This document shows, in pieces, positions 18,330-27,651 of a DNA stretch of 64,000 nucleotides. Location: positions 1,860,001 through 1,924,000 of the forward strand of contig OZ244836.1 in NCBI GenBank assembly GCA_965220645.1, given 5' to 3'. This DNA is from Aldehydirespirator sp965220645 (lineage in GTDB: Bacteria; Actinomycetota; Acidimicrobiia; Acidimicrobiales; Aldehydirespiratoraceae). The notes under the pieces are model-generated. The model made no database searches. It was not told the origin of the DNA and was given only the letters and a program-made list of their open reading frames with translations. Position 1 is the first letter of the stretch. Every line of letters begins with the position of its first letter. The position numbers were made by a program, and so were the translations under genes.

Positions 18330-20695
18330 CAGGCGGACCTCACCAGTTCGGGCCGGCGCGCCCTGCGGTAGCCCCGCGGCGCCAGCGGAAGCAGCTTGGC
18401 CGGAGCGCCTGCGCTGGTTGACCAGTGCTCGATCAGCCAGCCCCGGCGGCGGGCCAGCGTGGCCAGCTTGGTCTCGGGATTGACAGCCACCGGGAAGCCG
18501 ACCGCTTCCAGCATGGGCAGGTCGGAGGAGCTGTCGGCGTAGGCCACCGACTCCCGCAGGTCGAGCCCATGGAGTTCCGCGAAGTCCACCAGCGTCTGGT
18601 AGCGGGCCTCGCCGGTCGGGGGCACCGCGGTGAGCCGCCCGTCGTAGACGCCGTCGCTTGATCCCATCTCGGCCGCGATGACGTGGTCGAACAAGGGGTG
18701 CAGCGGCGCGATCACGAAGTCGAGCGCGCCCGTGATGAGCAGGGTCATGTGCCCGGCCTGGCGGTGCGCTCGGACCCGGCGGATGCCCTGGGGGAACGAC
18801 TTGGTGATGATGAGGTCGCTGAGCATCTCGGTGCAGTCCGCGTCGATGCGGTCCACGCCGGCGCCCTCGAAACGCCGGTAGAAGTAGCGCAGGAAGTCGC
18901 TGCGGTCCCTGCGGTCGAGGGCCAGCAGCCGGGGCGCCTCGCCGAGCGTGCGGGCCACGAAACGGACGCGGTCCAAGTCGTCGAGTTCCCGGGTGGCGAG
19001 CCATGCGTAGCTGGCGACCACGTTCGACGCGATAAGCGTGTTCTCCAGGTCGAACACGGCCAGGTGGCGCTCGGGTGCCAGCACCTGGCGGCGGATACGG
19101 GACGACCGCGACTCACTCCGGCTGGTGCTGGTGCCCGGCGCCATCTTGAGCCGGGCCTGCAACACCATCGACGGCAGGTGGACGTCCCGCACGTAGTGAT
19201 GCCAGTCGATGCCGGACGGGTCGAAGCAGAACGCGGCCCGGTCTTCGTCTTCGAGCGAGCGCCACAGATCCAGCAGCCGGTCGAGCTGGTAGATCGCCTC
19301 GCACTCGGCGTATGCGCCGTACAGCTGGACGTACTCGTTGGCCCTCCCGAGCTGCTGGCGGCGCTCCTCCAAGCTGGCGCTCATCAGCGCGTGGCGACCC
19401 CTCAGGGGCAGCGACGACAGCACACGGTCGGCCGTCTCCAGCGACCGCTGGGCCCGCTGGAGCTGTCTGGCCACCCTGCCCCGGCCGGGGAACGACCACC
19501 TGGGCACCGGGATCGGCTGGTTGTGTTCGTCATAGACCGGGTGCTCGGTGAACCAGCCGCTCACCAGATCGAAGAGCGTGCCGTACTTCAGGGGGTTGAT
19601 GGCCCCGCTGGCGACCTGGATGACGTCGGGGCTGGGGTCGACCGGGCCCCTCGAGGCGACGGCCAGGATCGTCGCCACCACGAGGTCCACCGGGATCACG
19701 TCGACGATTCCCTCGGGCACGCCCGGGAACTCCTTGAGCAGGCCCCGGGCGTAGGCCGCGATCACCGGCTCGGCCATCCGGAAGCCCCGGATCCATCCCG
19801 GGCGGGGCTCGGCCAGCGCCGACTCGATGATCGAGGGCCGCACGATCGTGACCGGGATGTCGCCCCGGGTCTCGGCCAGGGCCCGCTCGCCGAGGGCCTT
19901 GGTGAAGGCATAGGCGTCGGGGAAGCCGAGGCTGGAGGCCCTGGCCCGGCCCGCCTTGGTCATCTGCTCGTCCACCCAGCGGCGGCGCAGGCTCTCCAAC
20001 TTCTCGGACAGCGCCGGGGTGCCGGCCGCTCCGAGTTCGCGGCGGGCCTGGGTCGACAGCGCGGCGAGGCGGTCGGGGCTGCGGCTGGCCTGTTCGGCGT
20101 CGCGGCGGGCCTGGCGGGCGCTGGCCACCTCGTCGCGCCAGTCGACTTCGGTGAAGAACGGCGAGTCGTCCACCAGTTCTTCGGGGGCGGCGCCCCGCCG
20201 GCTGCCGGCCACGTAGCAGGTCGACACCGCGATCAGGTGGGCCTTCGAGCCGGCCTCGGCCAGGACCGTGGCCACGCGGCTCGGTCCGAGCAGGTTGACC
20301 TCCACCGCGTGGTCGAGGGCCGAGTCGAAGTTCACGGTGGCCGCCGAGTGGATCACGATGTCGCAGCCGGCCAGGGCGGCCCGGCCCTCGTCGTCGAGGT
20401 CCAACCCGTCGACGCCGACGTCGCCGGCCACCGCGGTGATCCTGCGGGCGGTCATCTGCTCGAAGGTCTCCGTCGAGTCCGGATGGCCCAGCTCGGCCCG
20501 GAGGCGGTCGAAGGCGTCGTTGCGGAGCACGTCGCGCTGCACCCGCTGGGCCGCGCCGCGGCGGCCCGGGCGCACCACCAGCACCAGCTCGCAGTCGGGC
20601 ACGCAGCGCAGCAGCCGCTCGGTCAGCGCGGTCCCCAGGAACCCGGTCGCCCCGGTGACGGCGACGCGCTTCCCGGCCAGAGACTCAGCAATCAC
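18329..20695 (-). CDS. Fatty acyl-CoA reductase-like SDR fused to HAD-IB hydrolase
   Basis: A 788-residue two-domain protein. Residues 1-380 are an extended SDR of the male-sterility/FAR type: GATGFLGTAL near 14, a YAFTK active-site pair near 263, and a sterile-like segment WHHYVRDVHLPSM near 491. Residues about 525-750 form a HAD-IB phosphatase: FDLENTLIAS, LLITGALDFVIAPL, and YADSSSDLPMLE. The nucleophile motif reads DxE instead of DxD; the second Asp usually does acid-base work, so phosphatase activity may be altered. A fatty acyl-CoA or acyl-ACP reductase joined to a phosphatase, beside a PlsC acyltransferase, suggests production of fatty alcohol-derived lipids such as wax or ether lipids; this is inference. 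It is translationally coupled to the LarA-like gene. Confidence 0.82.
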   Translation of the reverse strand: MIAESLAGKRVAVTGATGFLGTALTERLLRCVPDCELVLVVRPGRRGAAQRVQRDVLRNDAFDRLRAELGHPDSTETFEQMTARRITAVAGDVGVDGLDLDDEGRAALAGCDIVIHSAATVNFDSALDHAVEVNLLGPSRVATVLAEAGSKAHLIAVSTCYVAGSRRGAAPEELVDDSPFFTEVDWRDEVASARQARRDAEQASRSPDRLAALSTQARRELGAAGTPALSEKLESLRRRWVDEQMTKAGRARASSLGFPDAYAFTKALGERALAETRGDIPVTIVRPSIIESALAEPRPGWIRGFRMAEPVIAAYARGLLKEFPGVPEGIVDVIPVDLVVATILAVASRGPVDPSPDVIQVASGAINPLKYGTLFDLVSGWFTEHPVYDEHNQPIPVPRWSFPGRGRVARQLQRAQRSLETADRVLSSLPLRGRHALMSASLEERRQQLGRANEYVQLYGAYAECEAIYQLDRLLDLWRSLEDEDRAAFCFDPSGIDWHHYVRDVHLPSMVLQARLKMAPGTSTSRSESRSSRIRRQVLAPERHLAVFDLENTLIASNVVASYAWLATRELDDLDRVRFVARTLGEAPRLLALDRRDRSDFLRYFYRRFEGAGVDRIDADCTEMLSDLIITKSFPQGIRRVRAHRQAGHMTLLITGALDFVIAPLHPLFDHVIAAEMGSSDGVYDGRLTAVPPTGEARYQTLVDFAELHGLDLRESVAYADSSSDLPMLEAVGFPVAVNPETKLATLARRRGWLIEHWSTSAGAPAKLLPLAPRGYRRARRPELVRSA

Positions 20696-20729
20696 GCCGT
20701 TAGTTCTAGTGGCCGCGGGCGCCGGAGGC

Positions 20730-21866
20730 TCACGAAGGCTCTCGATCGGGCACGGCTTCGGGGTTGGTGTGGGTGTGGCGTTCGCGCCTGGCGTGGCGCT
20801 CCATGGCGAGGTCCACGAGCCGGTCGATCAGCTGGGAGTAGGGGAGTCCGGTCGCGGCCCACAGCTTCGGGTACATCGATATGGGGGTGAAGCCCGGCAT
20901 GGTGTTCAGCTCGCTCACCATCCAGCCCCGATCGCCGCGGCCGTCGCGCCCGTCCTCGTACAGGAAGTCGACCCGGGCCAGGCCCTCCACCCGCAGGGCC
21001 CGGTAGGCGTCGATGGCGAGGCTCTGGCACGCGGCGATCTCGCCGCCGTCCAGCGGAGCCGGTATCAGCAGTTCAGCGCCGTCGTCGTACTTGTCGGCGT
21101 AGTCGTAGAACTCCGCGCCCGGGATGATCTCGCCGGGGAGGCTGGCTTCGGGCTCGTCGTTGCCGAGCACGGCCACCTCGATCTCGCGGGCCCTGGCCTC
21201 CTCCTCCACGACGATGGAGCGGTCGTAGCGGGACGCCAGGCGGAGCCCGTCGGCCACGGCCTGGACGGTGGTCGCCCTGGAGATGCCGACCGAGGATCCC
21301 ATCCTGGCGGGCTTCACGAACACCGGGAGGTCCAGGTCCTCGATGATGGCGTCGATCTCGGGGCTCAATTCCTCGTCGCTCGCATCGGCGTCGTCGACCG
21401 TGACGTTCCGCCAGCGGGTGTGGGCGATACCGGCTGCCGCCAGCATCGTGTTGGCCGCGGTCTTGTCCATGCACAGAGCGGAGGCCAGCACACCCGCACC
21501 GGCGTAGGGCACCCGTGCCAGCTCCAGCAGGCCCTGCACGGTTCCGTCCTCGCCCATCGGGCCGTGCAGGATGGGCAGCACCACCGTCGGTCTGGACGGA
21601 TCGGCCCCGCGGCCGGCGGCCAGCGCGGGCAGCGGCTCGATCTCCGGACCGGCGGCGCTGAGCTGCTCAGGCAGCGCCTCGGGGCCGACGCCGAGAGCCT
21701 CCGTCGCCTGCACCCAGCGGCCCTCGCGGGTGATGCCCACCGGCTCGACCACGTACTTCTCGGGATTGGCCGCAGCCACCACATGGCGGGCCGACACGCA
21801 CGACACGTCATGTTCGGCGGAGCGTCCCCCGAACAACACGACCAGCCTCACCCTGCGATCCTCCAC
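20730..21866 (-). CDS. ddl: D-alanine--D-alanine ligase
   Basis: A 378-residue ATP-grasp enzyme that makes the D-Ala-D-Ala dipeptide of peptidoglycan. Visible landmarks are the N-terminal VLFGGRSAEHDVSC, the ATP site VFVKPARMGSSVGIS, the metal site ELNTMPGFT and the closing loop with ISMYPKLWAATGLPY. The best start is GTG 21866 (VEDRRVRLVVLFGG); the open frame runs 47 codons further but is unlike the family there. It is divergent from murF, the ligase that uses its product, across a 200-base region with inverted repeats. The C-terminal 20 residues are charged and not conserved. Confidence 0.93.
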   Translation of the reverse strand: MEDRRVRLVVLFGGRSAEHDVSCVSARHVVAAANPEKYVVEPVGITREGRWVQATEALGVGPEALPEQLSAAGPEIEPLPALAAGRGADPSRPTVVLPILHGPMGEDGTVQGLLELARVPYAGAGVLASALCMDKTAANTMLAAAGIAHTRWRNVTVDDADASDEELSPEIDAIIEDLDLPVFVKPARMGSSVGISRATTVQAVADGLRLASRYDRSIVVEEEARAREIEVAVLGNDEPEASLPGEIIPGAEFYDYADKYDDGAELLIPAPLDGGEIAACQSLAIDAYRALRVEGLARVDFLYEDGRDGRGDRGWMVSELNTMPGFTPISMYPKLWAATGLPYSQLIDRLVDLAMERHARRERHTHTNPEAVPDREPS

Positions 21867-21891
21867 CCCGGCGACGCTAGCGCCGAACGCT

Positions 21892-22010
21892 GAATTGGCA
21901 GCGGTAGGCGCCCCTTTGGCCGTCCTGCGCTGCCAGTACGTGTCGGTGTCCTCGCGGATCGGGGAATTGGCAGCGTTTTGCACGGTATGCGTGCATTGTG
22001 CTGCCAATTC
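21892..22010. promoter_or_regulatory. Repeated GAATTGGCAGCG element between ddl and murF
   Basis: The string gaattggcagcg occurs at 21892-21903 and 21964-21975, and its inverse gctgccaattc at 22000-22010. The last two can form a hairpin: 11 pairs, a four-base mismatch bubble, five more pairs (tgcac/gtgca) and a seven-base loop. Being placed between divergent cell-wall genes, it could be a shared operator or a small interspersed repeat. Confidence 0.5.
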
Positions 22011-22066
22011 GCGGTTTGTGACGGGCGTAACGCGATTGGCCGCCGGGCGCGTGCCACACTCGCGCC

Positions 22067-23422
22067 GTGCGCTGGAGCTTGGACGAGATCGCGGCGGCGA
22101 CCGGAGGCCGACTGCACGGCGACGGCGCGGCCACGGTCGACGGCGTCACCCAGGACAGCCGCGACGTGCAGTCGGGGATGCTGTTCGTCCCGCTGGTAGC
22201 CGAGCGCGACGGCCACGACTTCATTGCCGATGCGGTGGCAGCCGGCGCGTCGGCCTATCTCACCGCCCGCGGCCCCTCTGGCGTCGACGCCGTCGCCGTG
22301 GAGGTGGACGACACCCAGGCGGCGCTCACTGCTCTGGCTAGCGAGGCCCGGCACCGGCTCGGGTCGGTGCCGGTGGTGGGCGTCACCGGATCGGTGGGCA
22401 AGACCACCACCAAGGATCTGCTGGCGGCGGTGCTGGGACGGGACCGGCGGGTGTGGGCCAGCACCCGGTCGTTCAACAACGAGATCGGAGTGCCGATCAC
22501 CCTGCTGTCAGCCCCCGCTGGTGCCGAGACAGTGGTGGTCGAGATGGGTTCGAGGGGCCCCGGACACATCGCCGAGCTGTGCCGGGTGGCCCGGCCGACC
22601 ATGGGCGTGGTCACCACGGTGGGACTGTCCCACACGAGCGAGCTGGGATCACTGGCCGCAGTGGTGTCGGCCAAGCGGGAGCTGGTCGAGGCGCTTCCCG
22701 GGGCCGCCAACGGGGGAGTGGCGTTCCTCAACGCGGGCGTGCCCGAGGTTGCGGCCATGGCCGAGCGCACTGAGGCCCGGGTGATCACCTACGGCGCCGG
22801 CGGCGAGGTGCGGGCCCGGGACCTCACCCTCGACGACGAGCTGACACCCCGCTTCGTGCTGCAGAGCCCGGGCGGGGAGATTCCGGTCCGGTTGGGAGCC
22901 CGGGGCGTGCACTCGGTCGACAACGCCCTGGCCGCGGCCGCGGTCGGGATCGAGCTCGGAGTGTCTCTGGACAACGTGGCTGCAGGGCTGGCCGAGCCAA
23001 CTCTGTCACCGTTGCGCATGGAGGTCCTGCGAACCGCAGGGGGCGCCCGACTCCTCAACGACTCCTACAACGCCAACCCGCTGTCGATGCGGGCGGCCCT
23101 GCACGCCCTGGCCGCGCTGCCCGCGCCGCGCCGGATCGCGGTGCTGGGCACCATGGCCGAACTGGGCGACTTCGAAGCCGCGGAGCATGCCGCGGTCGGG
23201 TCGCTGGCCGGACAGCTCGGGGTTCAGGTCATTGCCGTCGACGCTCCGGGCTACTCGTCCGGCGACGGCACAGTTATCGAGGCCGAGGGCATCGACGGCG
23301 CCCTCGATGCCCTGGCCGATCTCGGAAGCCTGGACGCCAGCGACGCCGTGCTGGTCAAGGGATCGCGAGTAGCCGGCCTCGAACGCCTGGTGGAGCGGCT
23401 CGTCGCTGACGCCGACGCCTGA
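22067..23422 (+). CDS. murF: UDP-N-acetylmuramoyl-tripeptide--D-alanyl-D-alanine ligase
   Basis: A 451-residue Mur ligase adding the D-Ala-D-Ala dipeptide to the UDP-muramoyl tripeptide in the cytoplasm. Domain order is typical. An N-terminal UDP-binding part carries TQDSRDVQSGMLFVPL. The ATPase domain has GVTGSVGKTTTKDLL near 107 and the MurF signature STRSFNNEIGVPITLL. The C-terminal domain contains RLLNDSYNANPLSM and AVLGTMAELG. It starts at GTG 22067. It stands alone next to divergent ddl rather than in a dcw cluster; no other mur or fts genes are in the window, so the main division cluster must be elsewhere. Confidence 0.95.
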   Translation: MRWSLDEIAAATGGRLHGDGAATVDGVTQDSRDVQSGMLFVPLVAERDGHDFIADAVAAGASAYLTARGPSGVDAVAVEVDDTQAALTALASEARHRLGSVPVVGVTGSVGKTTTKDLLAAVLGRDRRVWASTRSFNNEIGVPITLLSAPAGAETVVVEMGSRGPGHIAELCRVARPTMGVVTTVGLSHTSELGSLAAVVSAKRELVEALPGAANGGVAFLNAGVPEVAAMAERTEARVITYGAGGEVRARDLTLDDELTPRFVLQSPGGEIPVRLGARGVHSVDNALAAAAVGIELGVSLDNVAAGLAEPTLSPLRMEVLRTAGGARLLNDSYNANPLSMRAALHALAALPAPRRIAVLGTMAELGDFEAAEHAAVGSLAGQLGVQVIAVDAPGYSSGDGTVIEAEGIDGALDALADLGSLDASDAVLVKGSRVAGLERLVERLVADADA

Positions 23423-23486
23423 TTGAATCGGCAGCGAGACCGGCTGGCCCGCTGGATATTCCCTCCCCCACGAAAGGCTTCAAGCA

Positions 23487-24908
23487 ATGGACGTACCCGA
23501 CTTCCGGACGGTGACCGTGGAGGCCCTGGCGGCCATGGTGCGGGACCGCACCCTCACGGCCGCCGCAGTCACCGAGCACGCGCTGGAGCGCATCGAAGCC
23601 CTGAATCCTGTCCTGAACGCCTTCGTTGCGCTCGATGCCGACGACGCCAGGGCGCAGGCCGCCGCCATCGACGAACGCCTGGACGCCGGCGACGAGGTCG
23701 GGCCGTTGGCGGGGATCCCGATCGGGGTGAAGGACCTGGTGAACGCGACCGGGTTCCACACCTCCAGGGGCGCCATGTACACCCGCAACGACCCGCCGGC
23801 CACCTCCGACTGCACCGAGGTGGCCCGGATGCGGGCCGCGGGCTGCGTGGTGGTCGGCAAGACCAACACCCCCGAGCACGGCTGCATGGGCGACACCTAC
23901 AACCCCAGGTTCGGTCCCACGCTCAATCCCTGGAACATCGAGCGCTCACCGGGCGGGTCTTCCGGCGGCACGGGCGCCGCCATCGCGTCGGGGATGGTCC
24001 CGGTGGGCACCGGCTCCGACGGGGGCGGCTCGATCCGCATCCCATCCGCCATATGCGGCCTGTCGGGCATCAAGACCAGCCACGGCCGGGTGCCGAGCGG
24101 CCCGCCGCCGTCGGGCCTGATCGATCTGTCGTGCGTGGGCCCGATGGCCCGCCTCATCCGCGACGTGGCCCTGTGCCTCGACGCCATGGTGGGCCCCCAC
24201 CCGGCCGACCTGCGCAGCCTGCCCAAGCCGGACGTGTCGTGGCGGGCCGCTCTGGACAGTCCCCGCGTGCCGGCCCGGGTGCTGTGGGCGCCGTCGATCG
24301 ACGGGGACCCGGTCGACTCCGAGATCGCCGCGGCCTGCGCGGCCGCAGTGGACCGCCTGGCGGCCGAGGGCACCGAGGTCGTCGAGGCCCAGACGGAGAT
24401 CAGCGCGGTGCCGGGAGCCTTCCTCCAGCTGTTCTTCGGCGGGCTGATAGGCCCCGCGTTCCGTTCGCTCCACGGCACCGACGAATGGGACAACGTGACC
24501 GATGTTCTCGCGGTGATGCTGGAGGACGTGTACGTATCCGGGAGGGCCACGCCAGAGTCGCTGTATGAGGCCCGCCAGCAGGCGGGCGAGCTGTCCATGG
24601 CACTGGCCGAGATGATGGACGGCTACGACGCGTTGCTGATGCCCACCCTGGCGGGCCAGGCGCCCGCCCCGGCCGGGCACGGCACCATCAACGGCGAGGA
24701 GACCCCCAACTGGTTCCGCTTCACGCCCCTGGCCAACCTCGCCCGGCGCCCGGCCGGGACGGTGTGCTGCGGGTTCAGCACCGAGGGCGTGCCGATCGGG
24801 CTCCAGGTCGTGGGCCACCAACTCGACGATCTCACCGTGCTGGAGACCCTCGCCGTGCTGGAGGACCTTCTCGCCCTGAATCCCGTCGCCCCCGACCTCG
24901 CCCCGTAG
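23487..24908 (+). CDS. Amidase signature family hydrolase
   Basis: A 473-residue serine amidase with the Ser-cisSer-Lys triad: Lys in IPIGVKDLVNATGF (about 82), and the Gly/Ser-rich signature SPGGSSGGTGAAIASGMVP followed by TGSDGGGSIRIPSAICGLSG with both serines present. It resembles GatA-type and general amidases (AmiC-like), hydrolysing carboxamides to acids. The ATG at 23487 has an aaagg ribosome site ten bases upstream. It lies 64 bases after murF on the same strand, but no gatB or gatC is nearby, so a role in tRNA amidation is unlikely. Substrate unknown. Confidence 0.88.
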   Translation: MDVPDFRTVTVEALAAMVRDRTLTAAAVTEHALERIEALNPVLNAFVALDADDARAQAAAIDERLDAGDEVGPLAGIPIGVKDLVNATGFHTSRGAMYTRNDPPATSDCTEVARMRAAGCVVVGKTNTPEHGCMGDTYNPRFGPTLNPWNIERSPGGSSGGTGAAIASGMVPVGTGSDGGGSIRIPSAICGLSGIKTSHGRVPSGPPPSGLIDLSCVGPMARLIRDVALCLDAMVGPHPADLRSLPKPDVSWRAALDSPRVPARVLWAPSIDGDPVDSEIAAACAAAVDRLAAEGTEVVEAQTEISAVPGAFLQLFFGGLIGPAFRSLHGTDEWDNVTDVLAVMLEDVYVSGRATPESLYEARQQAGELSMALAEMMDGYDALLMPTLAGQAPAPAGHGTINGEETPNWFRFTPLANLARRPAGTVCCGFSTEGVPIGLQVVGHQLDDLTVLETLAVLEDLLALNPVAPDLAP

Positions 24909-24964
24909 CTCCAGACCACGCCCCACAAAGCAGCACTCGACCCCGCTGGTAGCCTCGCCTGTCC

Positions 24965-25038
24965 GGGCGATTAGCTCAGATGGCTAGAGCGCTGCCTTCA
25001 CACGGCAGAGGTCGCTGGTTCGAGTCCAGTATCGCCCA
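24965..25038 (+). tRNA. tRNA-Val (anticodon CAC)
   Basis: A complete cloverleaf: acceptor arm gggcgat/atcgccc, D arm gctc/gagc, anticodon arm ctgcc/ggcag around loop ttcacac (anticodon CAC at 24999-25001, reading GTG), and T arm ctgg/ccag around ttcgagt. Discriminator A at 25038; the CCA end is not encoded. Confidence 0.97.
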
Positions 25039-25096
25039 CCGGTGCAGTTCTGCTGCCGCGACCTCGTAGGCCTCCACCGCGCTAGCGGGACGGATC

Positions 25097-26119
25097 GTGG
25101 GTGACTGGCGGGGTGTCCTTGCGTTCGTTGGCGCCCTCTTCGTCGTGCTGGTCGCGGCGTCGTTCCTGATCCGGGAGACCCCTGACCTGCTGACCGGCTC
25201 GCAAGGATCCCTCGTTGAGGAAGTCGACCCCGAGGCTCCGGTTGAGCCCGCCACCACTGCCGTCCCGGCCGAGCCGACCGTCGCGTCAGCGGAGGAGGCG
25301 GTGGACGCGGCCGCTATCGAAGCCGCGATCGAGCTCGCCACCCAGCAGGAGCCTGCCGCGCCGCTGTCGCCCCAGGAGGCCTGCGAGGGGCTGGGCGGAG
25401 CCTGGCGGGCGGACTCCCGCGGCTGGTGCGACCTTCCCCTTCCGTCCGCGGCCCCGGTGTCCGACACCGCCGTGCTGCACCCCGACATGCGAGTCCCATG
25501 CCCGCAGCCGCTGGAGAAGATCCTCGAACAGGTCGTCGCCGACAGCATCGGCGGCGACGAGATGCGCATCTACCTGCTGTACCGCAGCCTGGACGACGAC
25601 CTGGAGGAGCTCGAGGTAAACGACGAGACGAGCAACGACGTCAAGTTGATCGCCGACGGGCTCAGCCGGGTCGAGGCCGACATGCGCGAGCGCGCCACAC
25701 TCCAGCGGGACGACTGGGCCGTCGACTCGTTCCTGCCCATGGAGCACCTCCCCGCCATCGGCGAGATCCGCTCAGGTTTCGGGATGCGAGTCCATCCGGT
25801 GACCGGCTACCGGTCCCAGCACAACGGGGTCGACATCAGGGGTGACACGGGCGACCGTGTGACCGCGGTGCTCGACGGCGAGGTCCTGTCGGCGCAATCC
25901 TGCCCGTTCTACGGCAACACTGTGGTCGTGTACCACGGCGCCGGCCTCTCCACCGTCTACGCCCATCTCGACTCCTTAGCCGTCGGACCCGACGACGAGG
26001 TTGAGGCGGGGGAGCTTCTGGGGGCGATGGGATCCACCGGAAGAACCACCGGTCCGCACCTGCACTTCGAGGCTCGCATCGACGGAACCGCCATAGACCC
26101 CGAGCCGTTCCTGCCATGA
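25097..26119 (+). CDS. M23 peptidase with N-terminal membrane anchor
   Basis: A 340-residue exported metallopeptidase. One hydrophobic helix (residues about 7-24) is an uncleaved anchor or signal. A Pro/Glu/Ala-rich linker follows to about 95, a short Cys-containing segment (EACEGLGGAW, GWCDLP), then a helical stretch and the LytM domain. Zinc ligands are in QHNGVDIRGDTGD (H and D) and PHLHFEA (HxH). M23 enzymes cut peptide cross-links of peptidoglycan or regulate amidases. The domain is closely similar to that of the protein at 31174-32391. The start is GTG 25097, 58 bases after the tRNA-Val gene. Confidence 0.87.
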   Translation: MGDWRGVLAFVGALFVVLVAASFLIRETPDLLTGSQGSLVEEVDPEAPVEPATTAVPAEPTVASAEEAVDAAAIEAAIELATQQEPAAPLSPQEACEGLGGAWRADSRGWCDLPLPSAAPVSDTAVLHPDMRVPCPQPLEKILEQVVADSIGGDEMRIYLLYRSLDDDLEELEVNDETSNDVKLIADGLSRVEADMRERATLQRDDWAVDSFLPMEHLPAIGEIRSGFGMRVHPVTGYRSQHNGVDIRGDTGDRVTAVLDGEVLSAQSCPFYGNTVVVYHGAGLSTVYAHLDSLAVGPDDEVEAGELLGAMGSTGRTTGPHLHFEARIDGTAIDPEPFLP

Positions 26120-26185
26120 GATTGCGGTGCCACTGCGCCGACGTCATCGGGCCTCGGTGCAGACTGTGCCGGTGAGGTTCCTGAC

Positions 26186-27571
26186 ATGAGGGGGACCCTC
26201 CGCCGGATCCTGGCGGTGGGCGCGCTGGCGGCGGCGGCGTGGTGGGCGTCGATAGGCACGGCGGCCGCGCACGGCGTTGGCGGTCGCCTGGACCTGCCCG
26301 TCCCCCTCTGGCAGCTGGCATGGGCCGCGTCGTTCGCGGTGGCCGCCTCCTTCGTGGCCCTGGGAATGTTCTGGGACACGCCGAAGTTCCGGGCCGCCGC
26401 GGCCGGGCGGATCCTCCCCAAGCCGTTCCAGCACGCCTGCAAGGTGCAGGCGGCACTGGTTAGAACCCTCGGCCTGCTCGCGCTGGGCGTGCTGCTGTAC
26501 GCCGTGCTGGCCGGCAACACCAACCCATCGGTGAACATCGCGCCGGTCGCGGTCTACATCATCTTCTGGGTCGGGCTCCAGATCGTGTCGGTGCTGGTGG
26601 GCGACGTGTGGCTGCACCTCAGCCCGTTCAGCACCCTCGCCGACGGTTCGGCCCGGCTGTGGGCCCGCCTCCGCAGCCAGCCCGCAGCCGACGACGACCG
26701 CGGCGCCGGCAACCAGTGGTGGGCGGTGGCCGCGATGTTCGGCTTCGTGTGGCTCGAGCTCGCCTTCCACGACAACACCGACATCCGGGTACTCGGCGTG
26801 TACCTGGCCGCCTACACGGTCGCCTTGCTGGTGGGAGCGGCCGTCTTCGGCAGGGGCTGGCTGCACGACGCCGAGGGGTTCGGCGTGCTGTTCACCAAGC
26901 TGTCGGCCATGGCGCCGCTGCACCGCGGCGGCGGTGCCCTGAGACTGCGAGTGCCTCTGGCCGGTCTGGCCGTGCTGCCCATCAAGCGGGGCGCGGTGGC
27001 GTTCATCCTCGTGGTGCTGGGCTCAACCACCTTCGACGGCTTCACCCGCAGCTCGATATGGCTCGACGTGGCCGCCGAGCGCACCGGCTGGGAGCTGACC
27101 GCGGTCAACACCGTCGGGCTGGTCTTCGTGATCTTCGCCGTGTTCGTGCTGTATCGAGCCGCCATCGCGGGAATGGCCGCCATCACCGGCGACACCGAGC
27201 GGGAGCTTGCCGACGTCTTCGCGCCCTCATTGCTGCCGATCGCGGCCGCCTACACCATCGCTCACTACTTCAGCTACCTGCTGCTGGAGGGCCAGCAGGT
27301 CATCGCCCACATCTCCGACCCCTTCGGCCGGGGACGGGACTTCTTCGGCACCGCGACCTACCAGGTGGACTACACCGCGATCTCCACCGACACCATCGCC
27401 TGGACCCAGACCGCGGCCATCGCGGTGGGGCACGTGCTGGCCGTGGCCGTGGCCCACGACCGGGCCCTGGAGCGCTGGCCCCGCCGGCTCGCGATGCGCT
27501 CGCAGTATCCGATGCTGGCCGTGATGATCTGCTACACCGTCATCGGCCTGCTCCTGCTTCTGGGGGCCTAG
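26186..27571 (+). CDS. Polytopic membrane protein of unknown function
   Basis: A 461-residue integral membrane protein with a cleavable-type signal ending near AAAHGVGGR, then about ten to eleven hydrophobic segments. The start HGVGGRLDLPVPLWQLAW recalls a widespread actinobacterial family that databases often label fenitrothion hydrolase, but this sequence has no recognisable hydrolase site and I would not use that name. Conserved-looking polar spots inside the membrane are VGDVWLHLSPFSTLADG and AHYFSYLLLEGQQ, with His residues that could bind metal or heme. It is flanked by an M23 peptidase gene (66 bases upstream) and the DUF35/thiolase-like set (downstream), without obvious coupling. Confidence 0.7.
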   Translation: MRGTLRRILAVGALAAAAWWASIGTAAAHGVGGRLDLPVPLWQLAWAASFAVAASFVALGMFWDTPKFRAAAAGRILPKPFQHACKVQAALVRTLGLLALGVLLYAVLAGNTNPSVNIAPVAVYIIFWVGLQIVSVLVGDVWLHLSPFSTLADGSARLWARLRSQPAADDDRGAGNQWWAVAAMFGFVWLELAFHDNTDIRVLGVYLAAYTVALLVGAAVFGRGWLHDAEGFGVLFTKLSAMAPLHRGGGALRLRVPLAGLAVLPIKRGAVAFILVVLGSTTFDGFTRSSIWLDVAAERTGWELTAVNTVGLVFVIFAVFVLYRAAIAGMAAITGDTERELADVFAPSLLPIAAAYTIAHYFSYLLLEGQQVIAHISDPFGRGRDFFGTATYQVDYTAISTDTIAWTQTAAIAVGHVLAVAVAHDRALERWPRRLAMRSQYPMLAVMICYTVIGLLLLLGA

Positions 27572-27651
27572 CACCGAGACTCCGGAAGGATCGTCAGATC
27601 GCGGGCCGGGATGCGCCGGGCGGCGGCCCCGCGGACGTAACATCGAAGGCG

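Noticed and set aside
18330..19004. A 225-codon extension of the LarA-like gene
   Set aside because: It is a shadow of the reductase-HAD fusion in another frame; the ATG at 18329 with TGATG coupling and a family-like start is preferred.
26186..27571. Naming the polytopic membrane protein a fenitrothion hydrolase
   Set aside because: The label is common for this family, but the sequence shows no hydrolase site and the evidence for that activity does not transfer by similarity alone.
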